Positions 1-7,062 of a stretch of DNA of 53,118 bases are shown here, one piece after another; position 1 is the stretch's first letter; each line of letters starts with the position of its first letter. The position numbers were made by a program, and so were the translations under genes. The notes under the pieces are model-generated. The model was not told where the DNA came from. It made no database searches and saw only the letters and a program-made list of their open reading frames with translations. This DNA comes from Pseudomonadota bacterium (GTDB lineage Bacteria; Pseudomonadota; Alphaproteobacteria; Micropepsales; Micropepsaceae), in the NCBI GenBank assembly GCA_029778105.1, contig JAKOQZ010000093.1, forward strand, positions 1-53,118, read 5' to 3'.

Positions 1-1034
1 ACGACCGAGACGGCGAGGGTCGCGATCATCCAGCGCCGCGCTCCGGCGCGCAGCAGCCAGACGGCGGCGACGATCGACAGGCCGACGAACGCCGGGGCCG
101 CCCAGTTGGCGTTGGCCTTGGATAGGAAGCCGATGGTCAGGCCGATCGCGATCACCGGCAGGCTCAGGCAGATGAGGACGATGTCGTCGGCCTTGACGCG
201 CGGCCAGCGCATCCGCCGCAGCCCGACGATCAGTCCGGCCAGGATCACGCCCATCAGGATGGGGTGAAAGACGATGAACTGCGCCCCGAAGAACTCGGCG
301 AGGCGGTCGAAATTGAACATCTTGCCGCCCAGGCCCGCATTGTAGGCGGTGTGCGACACGGTGGCGAAGCCGTGATGCAGGTTCCAGACGATATTGGGCG
401 AAAAGACCGCCAGCGCGGCCAGCAGCATCAGCGCGCCGTTCCAGCCCAGAACATGCCCGCGCACGCGGCGGTCGAAGATCGCGGCGACGCCGAGCCCCAG
501 CAGGAAATAGGCGCCGGCATATTTCGACAGCATCGCCAGGCCGATCGCGACGCCGGTCAGGATGGCGGTCAGCCGCCCTTCGGACGGAGCCCGGCCCAGC
601 AGGTTCGCGAGCCCATAGGTCGCCATCGCCCAGAAGCACAGCAGCGGCACGTCGGTGGTGATCAGCGCCGCCGACAGCGAGATGCCGGGCAGGAGGATGA
701 AGAAGAGCGCCGACCAGAAAGCGGCCCGGACGCCATAAAGAACGCGCGCCGCGCCGAAGACGAACAACGCAGCCAGGCCGTAGAGCAGGGGTGAGGGAGT
801 GCGGATGCAGGCCTCGCCGTCGCCGCAGACGGCGGTCGCGCCGGCGATCAGCCAGGCGATCATGGGCGGCTTGGAGTAGTAGCCGGCGGCCAGATCGGTC
901 GACCAGTACCAGTACTGCGCCTCGTCGGGCCCCAGATTGAGATCGGTGAGGTTGAGGATCAGCACCCTCAGCGCCGTCACCGCCACCACGATGACCAGCG
1001 TCCAGCGCCAGGCCCGGTCGAGATCGTCGGTCAC
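1..1034 (-). CDS. GT39-family membrane glycosyltransferase (partial, C-terminus outside window)
   Basis: The reading frame is open from a GTG at 1034 to the window edge with no stop, so the 3' end is missing. About 344 residues are visible. The N-terminus has a membrane segment followed by a first periplasmic loop with the LGPDEAQYWYWS motif, the acidic Asp-Glu pair typical of GT39/ArnT-like enzymes, then SKPPMIAWL and a series of hydrophobic helices. Family members transfer a sugar from a polyprenyl-phosphate donor on the periplasmic side of the inner membrane. Its GTG start overlaps the stop of the upstream glycosyltransferase by four bases (GTGA, 1031-1034), so the two are probably co-translated. 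The acceptor cannot be predicted. Confidence 0.8.
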   Translation of the reverse strand, partial: MTDDLDRAWRWTLVIVVAVTALRVLILNLTDLNLGPDEAQYWYWSTDLAAGYYSKPPMIAWLIAGATAVCGDGEACIRTPSPLLYGLAALFVFGAARVLYGVRAAFWSALFFILLPGISLSAALITTDVPLLCFWAMATYGLANLLGRAPSEGRLTAILTGVAIGLAMLSKYAGAYFLLGLGVAAIFDRRVRGHVLGWNGALMLLAALAVFSPNIVWNLHHGFATVSHTAYNAGLGGKMFNFDRLAEFFGAQFIVFHPILMGVILAGLIVGLRRMRWPRVKADDIVLICLSLPVIAIGLTIGFLSKANANWAAPAFVGLSIVAAVWLLRAGARRWMIATLAVSV

Positions 1035-2689
1035 GGCCGCACCCGGTAGATGGAGATCGCCACGCGCTTGCCGCGCGAATAGTTGAAACCCGACAGCGTC
1101 CATTTGCGCTCGGGCTTCAGGCCGATGGCCGCCGCCTCTCTCAGGAACGCATCCAGCTCCTTCTCCTCGATCAGCGCCACGCCCTCGGGGTGGTCGGCGA
1201 GATAGCGGGCTGCGGCCTTGCCGTCGGGCGCCAGTTCGATCGCCGTTTCGGTGAGGAAGACGAGGCTCGGCTCATGATAGCCGGCCGAGACGATCGGCGT
1301 TCCGGGCGTCCAGCCACCGCGCTCGCGGGCCAGTTCGGCGACGCGCGGGCTGACATGCAGATCCTGCGTGGCGGCGAAGGTGCGCTCGAACAATCCGGCA
1401 TAGGCGAACGCCGCCAGCACCGCCGCCGCCGGCAGGAACAGTCGCCAGGTCTGGCTTATCGTCACAACCGCCAGGGCTGAGGCGGCGGCGATGACCGCCA
1501 TGGTCAGCAGGATGTCGATCATGCCGGCGCCGGCCGCGCCGGAATAATAGTTCGGAGCGGCGGTGTAGATCGCGCCCAGCGCGAACGCGAAGATGAGCCA
1601 CAGCACCAGGTTGGCGTAGCCGGTCCAGCGCGGGGTCGCGTCCGGCTCGCCCTGCAGGCGGGCGTTGAGATACGCGCCGATCGCCAGCGCCAGCGCGGGA
1701 TAGCAGGGCAGGGTGTAGTGGGGCAGCTTGGTCGGCAGCAGTTCGAAGACCACCCAGGCCGGCACTACCCAGGCGATCAGGAACATCGCCCAGGGGGCTT
1801 TGCGCATCTGCACCGTCCGCCAGGCGGCGGGCAGAAGCAGCAGCGACCCCGGGAAGAGCGTCAGCGTCACCAGCAGCAGATAGTAGCCGATGAAGCCGCC
1901 GTGCTTCTCCTGCGCGCCCGCCACTTTCGACAGCATGTCGCCCCAGATCGCGTCGTACCAGAACTGGCCGCCCGTCTGGATCGTGATGGCGATCGCCCAG
2001 GGCGAAAACACCAGCAGCGCCAGCGGCACGCCGATCGCCGGCCGCGTCATCTTCAGCCATCTGAAGCCGCCGCCCAGCAGCCCCGCCAGCACCACCGCGC
2101 CGCCGCCCACCATCAGCCCGACCGGACCCTTGATCAGCGCGGCGATGCCGAGCCCGGCCCAGATCAGGACGATGTCGCTCCAGCGGGCCTTCGCATCCGG
2201 CGTCTCCTGCCAGCGCATGAAGGCGCGGGCGAGGCCGGCCATCATGGCGGTGATGGCGGCCGCCTGCATGGCGTCGGTCTTGGCGATGTGGCCTTCGGCC
2301 ACCATCAGCATCGAAATGCCGAACAGCGCCGCCCCCAGGGCCGCCGCCCGGCGCCCGACCAAGGCGGCGCCGGCGAGCCAGGTGAACCAGATCGCCAGCA
2401 TCGCCCCGATGGCCGAGGGGATGCGATAGGCCCAGATCGGCGCGGCTTCGGGCCCGCCCAACGCGGCGGCGCTGGCCGCCTGCATCCAATAGATGCCCAC
2501 CGGCTTCTTGTTACGGGCTTCGTTCTGATAGCGGATTTCGACGGGGTCGCCGGTCTCCAGCATTTGCTTGGTCGCCTGGGCGAAACGCGATTCGTCGCGA
2601 TCCAGCGGCGGCAGCGTGAAAAAGCCGGGCACGAGGAATATCAGGGCGTAGAGCGCGAACAGCGCCAGGGCGGTCACACGGGAGGACAT
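1031..2689 (-). CDS. ArnT-like membrane glycosyltransferase (GT39/GT83)
   Basis: About 552 residues from the chosen ATG at 2689; the frame stays open to 2746, but that extension is Arg/Pro-rich and unlike a signal segment, whereas the shorter start leads straight into a transmembrane helix. The first periplasmic loop contains PPLDRDESRFAQATKQML, the catalytic-loop motif of ArnT-type transferases, followed by KKPVGIYWMQ and roughly a dozen hydrophobic segments; the C-terminal third is soluble and periplasmic in the family. ArnT relatives move a sugar from undecaprenyl phosphate to lipid A or another envelope acceptor. It shares a GTGA junction with a second GT39 gene and is divergent from a polyprenyl-phosphate sugar transferase (2808-3545) that could make its donor. 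The substrate is inference only. Confidence 0.82.
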   Translation of the reverse strand: MSSRVTALALFALYALIFLVPGFFTLPPLDRDESRFAQATKQMLETGDPVEIRYQNEARNKKPVGIYWMQAASAAALGGPEAAPIWAYRIPSAIGAMLAIWFTWLAGAALVGRRAAALGAALFGISMLMVAEGHIAKTDAMQAAAITAMMAGLARAFMRWQETPDAKARWSDIVLIWAGLGIAALIKGPVGLMVGGGAVVLAGLLGGGFRWLKMTRPAIGVPLALLVFSPWAIAITIQTGGQFWYDAIWGDMLSKVAGAQEKHGGFIGYYLLLVTLTLFPGSLLLLPAAWRTVQMRKAPWAMFLIAWVVPAWVVFELLPTKLPHYTLPCYPALALAIGAYLNARLQGEPDATPRWTGYANLVLWLIFAFALGAIYTAAPNYYSGAAGAGMIDILLTMAVIAAASALAVVTISQTWRLFLPAAAVLAAFAYAGLFERTFAATQDLHVSPRVAELARERGGWTPGTPIVSAGYHEPSLVFLTETAIELAPDGKAAARYLADHPEGVALIEEKELDAFLREAAAIGLKPERKWTLSGFNYSRGKRVAISIYRVRP

Positions 2690-2792
2690 GCTCGACGGTC
2701 GCTCTTCAGCCTCCGGCCGCGCGTTTCCGCGCGGTTTGCGCCCCAAGGGGGCGGACGCCTATAAGGCGCGGCGGCCGCCATCACAGCCGCTC

Positions 2793-2798
2793 TATAAT
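2793..2798 (+). promoter_or_regulatory. possible -10 element (TATAAT) for the GT2 gene
   Basis: A perfect TATAAT lies nine bases before the GT2 start codon at 2808 in otherwise GC-rich DNA. If used, transcription would start at or within a few bases of the ATG, giving a leaderless or nearly leaderless mRNA. There is no convincing -35 hexamer 16-18 bases upstream, so this is weakly supported. Confidence 0.3.
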
Positions 2799-2807
2799 AC
2801 ACGTGTC

Positions 2808-3545
2808 ATGCAGAGCCAAAGCGTATCCACGCCGCCCGAACTCACCGTCGTCGTTCCGGTCAAGGACGAGGCGGACAATGTCCGCCCCCTGATCGACGAG
2901 ATCGTCGCCGCCCTGCGGGGCAAGGAGGCGTTCGAGATCGTCTATGTCGACGACGGGTCGAAAGACGCGACGCCGCAGATTCTGGCGGCCGCGAGGGCCG
3001 AAATACCCGAACTGAGGATCGTCCGGCACGAGAGGAATGCGGGCCAGAGCGCCGGCGTCAGGTCGGGGGTCAAGGCGGCGCGGGGCCTGCTGGTGGCGAC
3101 GCTCGACGGCGACGGCCAGAACGATCCGGCCGACATCCCCAAGCTGCTGGCCGCCTATCGCGCGGGCGGAGTGAAACTGGTCGGCGGGCAGCGCGTGAAG
3201 CGGCAGGACAGCAAGGCCAAGCTGTGGGCGTCGAAATGGGCCAACCGGATTCGCGGCTGGCTGCTGCAGGACGACACCCGCGACACGGGCTGCGGCCTTA
3301 AGCTCTTCGAGCGTCAGGCCTTTCTCGACCTTCCCTATTTCGACCACATCCACCGCTTCCTGCCGGCGCTGATGAAGCGCGACGGGCACCGCATCGCGCT
3401 GGTGGATGTCAGCCACCGCGCCCGGACGCGCGGGGCGTCGAAATACGGCGTGCTGGACCGCGCGCTGGTCTCGATCCGCGACATCATGGGCGTGATGTGG
3501 CTGATCAAGCGCCGTCGCCTGCCCGGCAGCGTGACCGAGGTTTGA
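2808..3545 (+). CDS. GT2 polyprenyl-phosphate sugar transferase (DPM1/ArnC-like)
   Basis: 245 residues from the ATG at 2808; the upstream in-frame extension is non-conserved Arg/Pro-rich sequence. The GT-A fold signature is clear: TVVVPVKDEADNVRPLIDEI near the N-terminus, VYVDDGSKDAT for nucleotide-sugar binding, RHERNAGQSAGVRSGV, and TLDGDGQNDP as the DXD metal site. The enzyme would load a sugar onto dolichyl- or undecaprenyl-phosphate at the cytoplasmic face. It lacks the long C-terminal membrane domain of GtrB/ArnC, which makes it closer to soluble DPM1-type enzymes. It is divergent from two GT39 transferases that consume such lipid-linked sugars, a pairing that suggests one envelope-glycosylation module. 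Confidence 0.85.
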   Translation: MQSQSVSTPPELTVVVPVKDEADNVRPLIDEIVAALRGKEAFEIVYVDDGSKDATPQILAAARAEIPELRIVRHERNAGQSAGVRSGVKAARGLLVATLDGDGQNDPADIPKLLAAYRAGGVKLVGGQRVKRQDSKAKLWASKWANRIRGWLLQDDTRDTGCGLKLFERQAFLDLPYFDHIHRFLPALMKRDGHRIALVDVSHRARTRGASKYGVLDRALVSIRDIMGVMWLIKRRRLPGSVTEV

Positions 3546-3613
3546 AAGACCTTCCCTCTTTATCGTCCTGGCCTGCGCGGCACGGCTTTTCCGCCGGCCG
3601 ACCGGGATGACGA

Positions 3614-4309
3614 TTATGTCGACGGCCAGAACCGGGCGATCAGCTTGGGCAACAGCCACGAGATGAAGACGAGCGCGAGGCTCCAGGCGGCGATCAGCCA
3701 ATAATCCGCCTGACCCTGCACCGCGCCGCGTCCGGTGTCGCCGAGATTGGCGTAGATGATGGCCGAGGGCAGCATCCCCAGCGCCGATCCCACGACATAG
3801 GGCAGCACGCCGATCCGCGAGAGGCCGAAGACGTAGTTGACCAGGCTGTGCGGAAGCAGCGGCAGCAATCGGACGATCAGCACGAAGCGCCAGCCCTGGC
3901 GCTCGGCGCGTTCCAGCCAGGGCCCGATGGCCGGGGCCTCGCGCAGTTTCACGGCGTCGGAATTGACGAAACGCACCAGAACAAAGCCGATCAGGGCGCC
4001 CAGCGTGCCGCCGGCGGTCGCCAGCACGCTGCCCCAGATCGGCCCGAACAGCGCGCCGGCGGCCAGGGCCAGAAACACCCGCGGCACGAACAGCAGCCCG
4101 GCCAGAATATGGACGGCGATGAACTCCAGCGCCGTTTCCCACCAGGAATGGTTCTTCGTCCAGTCGGCGATCACCTGATAGTCGATCTGGTCGCGATAGA
4201 TCACGACCAGCGCCATGCCCGCCGCCAGCGCGACCAGAACGAGGGTGCGGAGCACGATGTTCCTGCGGCGCGGCGGCAGGGCGGCAGGGTCGGTGTTGGT
4301 GTCGGCCAT
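3614..4309 (-). CDS. TVP38/TMEM64 (VTT-domain) inner-membrane protein
   Basis: 231 residues from the ATG at 4309, which has an AAGAG ribosome site about ten bases upstream; an in-frame GTG at 4327 is the alternative. An N-terminal helix (LVLVALAAGMALVVIY) is followed by the VTT/SNARE-associated core: the LFGPIWGSVLATAGGTLGAL region and the LPLLPHSLVNYVFGLSRI region, with two further C-terminal helices. Relatives of DedA and TMEM64 are linked to lipid scrambling and undecaprenyl-phosphate recycling, but members of this subfamily in bacteria are mostly uncharacterised. The polyprenyl-phosphate sugar enzymes next door make a role in lipid carrier handling an attractive, unproven idea. Confidence 0.8.
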   Translation of the reverse strand: MADTNTDPAALPPRRRNIVLRTLVLVALAAGMALVVIYRDQIDYQVIADWTKNHSWWETALEFIAVHILAGLLFVPRVFLALAAGALFGPIWGSVLATAGGTLGALIGFVLVRFVNSDAVKLREAPAIGPWLERAERQGWRFVLIVRLLPLLPHSLVNYVFGLSRIGVLPYVVGSALGMLPSAIIYANLGDTGRGAVQGQADYWLIAAWSLALVFISWLLPKLIARFWPST

Positions 4310-4413
4310 CACGGGCGCTCTTATCACCGGCCGGGCGGGATAGTCGATGCGCCTCCGCTCACGCTATACTACAGCGGCGCGCGGGTTCTCCGCGCCGCCT
4401 CGGGAGGGTCAAG

Positions 4414-4833
4414 ATGCTGCTTCAGGTGTTTCCGCTGCTGGCGCTCAGCGTCGTCGTCTACAACATCATCGTCCTGGTGACGGGCGACGTGGAAGCCGTT
4501 CTGTTCCTCCAGCGCGGCATCGAGATCACGCTGTTTTCGGGCGAGGCATGGAAGTTCACGATCGGCGATCTGCTGATCGTCGTGTCGTTGGTTCTGCTCT
4601 TCGTCGAGATCCTGAAATCGACGGTGACGACCGCCAATTCGATCGCCAATCACGCCCTCTCGATGCTGGTGGTGATCGTCGCCCTCATCGAGTTCCTGAT
4701 GTTCAAGGGCTTCGGCACCTCGACCTTCTTCATCATCATGTGCATGGGCCTGATCGACGTGATCGCCGGCTTCTCGATCACCATCGTGGCGTCCAAGCGC
4801 GATCTGGGCGTCGCGCCGCCCGTCGTCGGCTAA
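4414..4833 (+). CDS. small four-helix membrane protein of unknown function
   Basis: 139 residues with a strong ribosome site (GGGAGGG) just before the ATG at 4414. Four hydrophobic segments are visible: at the N-terminus (LLQVFPLLALSVVVYNIIVL), near residue 50 (LLIVVSLVLLFVEIL), near residue 80 (MLVVIVALIEFLMF) and near residue 105 (FFIIMCMGLIDVIAGFSITI). Between the first two lies a short amphipathic stretch. I do not recognise the family with certainty; it looks like a conserved alphaproteobacterial hypothetical. Its stop codon overlaps the stop of a convergent 53-residue ORF by four bases. Confidence 0.7.
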   Translation: MLLQVFPLLALSVVVYNIIVLVTGDVEAVLFLQRGIEITLFSGEAWKFTIGDLLIVVSLVLLFVEILKSTVTTANSIANHALSMLVVIVALIEFLMFKGFGTSTFFIIMCMGLIDVIAGFSITIVASKRDLGVAPPVVG

Positions 4834-4991
4834 AGCGTGAAGTACATGAAGATCGCGACCACCACGTAGTCGACGATCCTGGGAATGGCGAAGCCCCGGC
4901 GCGTCGGCGCTGGGGCTTGCGTCTCAGCGGCGACCACGAGCGGGATCGCGACGAGGGCAGCCTCGGCCGTCTCCTGCTCCTCGGGTTCCAT
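4830..4991 (-). CDS. 53-residue hypothetical protein with C-terminal membrane segment
   Basis: Read on the minus strand from an ATG at 4991 with GGAG about nine bases upstream; it ends in TAG at 4830. The sequence begins MEPEEQETAEAALVAIPLVV, continues with a Pro/Arg linker and ends in a hydrophobic IVDYVVVAIFMYFTL, so it resembles a small tail-anchored protein. It fills the otherwise empty space between the convergent membrane-protein gene and the Rieske oxygenase gene. No family is recognised; coding status rests on the ribosome site, composition and gap-filling position. Confidence 0.5.
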   Translation of the reverse strand: MEPEEQETAEAALVAIPLVVAAETQAPAPTRRGFAIPRIVDYVVVAIFMYFTL

Positions 4992-5071
4992 CGCGCCGCT
5001 CCGGCGCGGCCGGTCGTCCCGTTATGGGACGGCGCGGGGCCGCTCAGCCGGTTTCCAGCAAGGCGCGCGCC

Positions 5072-6163
5072 TCAGCTGCGCCAGCGCAGCGTCGTCGTGG
5101 GAACGGGGTTAACGAAGGGGCGGTTTTCCGCCTGGGCGGCGGCCCACTCCTTCTTCAGCCGGAAATACCACATCGCCGGCACATCGGCGTCGCGGATCAG
5201 CATGAGCCGCGGGTCGTATTTCAGGTTCTCGGCCTGATAGGTCACCATGCGCCGGTCCTGCCCCAGAAAGGTGCGGGCTATCGGCTGCAGCAGCGGGCGC
5301 AGCAGTCCCGCCCAGCCGATATTCCAGAAAAAGACCTGGGTGACCTCGGTTTCGTTCTCGGTCAGCGGGGTGCAGGCGGTGAAGCCGAAAACCCGCTTTT
5401 TGCCTGCCGTGATGATTTCATAGCGCAGGCCCGGAAGCTCGAAGACGATCTCGGTGATCGGCTTGCCGCCGATCAGCTTGTAAAGCCCGCCATTCTTGGA
5501 CGGCGGGTGGGGCAGCATGGTGAACCCCCGGTGCGAGGGGCCGTAATTCTTGGCCTTGGCGTGGATCGAGGCGGAGGTCCGCCACCACCAGATATTATGG
5601 ACGAACGGCCCATGGGCCGGGTCCATCAGCCCCACAACGGCATGATCGATCGGGCACGGGAACAACTGACGTTCCACCAGCCCCGGCCGCTGCTCGGGCG
5701 TCAGCGCCAGCTTGGGCGGCACCTCCGGCGGCTCGCCCGAAAAGCGCTCGTCGGCACTCATCCAGATCCACACCAGCCCGTTCGCCTCGTGCACCGGGTA
5801 GCGTCTGACACGAATGCGGCTGGCGTCGATCTCCTGGTCCGGCACCAGAGACGGGATCAGTCTACACCCCCCGTCGGCGCCGAACCGCCACCCATGATAG
5901 GGGCACTCGACGGTCTCCCCGGCGATCCGGCCCGCCGACAGCGGCACGCCCCGATGTGGGCACAGATCGCGCAGCGCGAAAATCTCGCCTTTTTCCGTCC
6001 GGCCGAAGGCGATCGGCTCGCCCAGCAGGGTCTTGTTGATCACCTTGCCGGGCTTCAGGTCGCGGGAAAGCAGCGCGAAATACCAGATATCGCGCAAAAA
6101 CGGCGCCGCCTTGGTCGAGGCGGCGGCGGTCACGCCTTCTTGCGCGGTCGGGGTCAGGTCCAT
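5072..6163 (-). CDS. Rieske [2Fe-2S] aromatic ring-hydroxylating oxygenase, alpha subunit
   Basis: 363 residues. The Rieske cluster ligands are complete: Cys68-Pro-His70 in RDLCPHRGVPL and Cys87-Pro-Tyr-His90 in VECPYHGWRF. The catalytic domain contains an acidic/His-rich segment, IDHAVVGLMDPAHGPFVHN, in the position of the mononuclear iron site of VanA/DdmC-type oxygenases. Length matches this single-component-oxygenase group, which hydroxylates or O-demethylates aromatic or terpenoid substrates with electrons from a separate reductase. No reductase or ferredoxin gene is adjacent, and the substrate cannot be inferred. It appears to be a single-gene unit on the minus strand. Confidence 0.88.
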   Translation of the reverse strand: MDLTPTAQEGVTAAASTKAAPFLRDIWYFALLSRDLKPGKVINKTLLGEPIAFGRTEKGEIFALRDLCPHRGVPLSAGRIAGETVECPYHGWRFGADGGCRLIPSLVPDQEIDASRIRVRRYPVHEANGLVWIWMSADERFSGEPPEVPPKLALTPEQRPGLVERQLFPCPIDHAVVGLMDPAHGPFVHNIWWWRTSASIHAKAKNYGPSHRGFTMLPHPPSKNGGLYKLIGGKPITEIVFELPGLRYEIITAGKKRVFGFTACTPLTENETEVTQVFFWNIGWAGLLRPLLQPIARTFLGQDRRMVTYQAENLKYDPRLMLIRDADVPAMWYFRLKKEWAAAQAENRPFVNPVPTTTLRWRS

Positions 6164-6303
6164 CGCTCACGCCTATCCAAAGCCGGGCGGGCTGGAAAGA
6201 GCCTCGCAAGGCGCTAGGCTACCCAAATGAGCCAGACTCCCGCTTTCGGTCCGGCGATCACCGGCCGCCTGGCCGTTGGACCCGTATGACCGTGGGCTTC
6301 TGA

Positions 6304-6618
6304 ATGGCACTCTTCTTCGATCACGCCTGGTTCGACGCCGAACTCGCCAAGCGCCATCTGCGACGCGACGACGTGGCGTCGATGCTTGGCCTCTCGCCGG
6401 TCGAGATTTCGGAAATCTGGAAAGACCAGCGCGAACTCAAGGCGGCCGACGTCGCCATACTTGCGGCTCTGCTGAACATGGCCCCGCAGATCATCGCTGA
6501 CCGTGCAGGCATTTCGACCCCTGTCCCGAAAGCAGCGCCACCCCCAAGCGACGCGATCGAGAAGCGCCTTTCGGCGATCGAGGCCAAGCTGGATGCAATC
6601 CTCAAAAAGCTCGGTTAG
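6304..6618 (+). CDS. small helix-turn-helix protein with C-terminal coiled coil
   Basis: 104 residues. Residues about 15-60 (RHLRRDDVASMLGLSPVEIS and the following helices) look like a degenerate XRE/Cro helix-turn-helix, followed by a Pro/Ala linker and a C-terminal amphipathic helix with a heptad pattern (IEKRLSAIEAKLDAILKKLG), likely for oligomerisation. It may bind DNA, but no operator was recognised. Its stop overlaps the stop of a convergent hypothetical gene by four bases (6615-6618). Confidence 0.65.
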   Translation: MALFFDHAWFDAELAKRHLRRDDVASMLGLSPVEISEIWKDQRELKAADVAILAALLNMAPQIIADRAGISTPVPKAAPPPSDAIEKRLSAIEAKLDAILKKLG

Positions 6619-6947
6619 GCGCGGACAGCGAAGATCGGCCCGTCATCTTCAAGGGCGGGGGCATAGGCGCCCTGCGGGACCAGCCCGCCTCCCAGCGTCT
6701 GGGCCATCAGCAAAGTGAGACTCGCCGCATCGCCGCGCTGTTGGGGCGGCAGCGTGGGCGCGATACGCGGCGGCGGCTCCGGCGCCTGAAGCACGACAAT
6801 GCGCGGGCCATAGGCGCTCCAGCCCGGAGACGGGCGGGGGCGCTGTACCGAAATGGGACCGCTGATGCGCATGATCGCGTCATCAGCAAGGCCCGCGCCG
6901 CGCGGCTTATGGTGAACGAAATCCGACCGCCATGGGCGCAACAGCAT
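6615..6947 (-). CDS. hypothetical protein, about 110 residues
   Basis: The frame is open to 7079, but I place the start at the ATG at 6947 (MLLRPWRSDFVHHKPRGAGL); the upstream part overlaps the GGDEF/EAL gene start region and has less protein-like composition. The ribosome site is weak, so the start is uncertain. The middle is Pro-rich and the C-terminus hydrophobic (ASLTLLMAQTLGGGLV). No family recognised. It is convergent with the helix-turn-helix gene and divergent from the EAL gene. Confidence 0.45.
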   Translation of the reverse strand: MLLRPWRSDFVHHKPRGAGLADDAIMRISGPISVQRPRPSPGWSAYGPRIVVLQAPEPPPRIAPTLPPQQRGDAASLTLLMAQTLGGGLVPQGAYAPALEDDGPIFAVRA

Positions 6948-7062
6948 CGTTTGTTCAGCTTCGCTTCGGCCTTTTTCAATCCTTCGCCTGCATAGTGTCC
7001 CGGACAGTGGGGCAATGACGCCGAGACCATCGATGTCCGGCGCAAGGTGAAAGACGAACTGC

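Noticed and set aside
6226-6288. 20-codon ORF before the helix-turn-helix gene as a leader peptide
   Set aside because: No repeated regulatory codons, no attenuator-like hairpins and no clear ribosome site.
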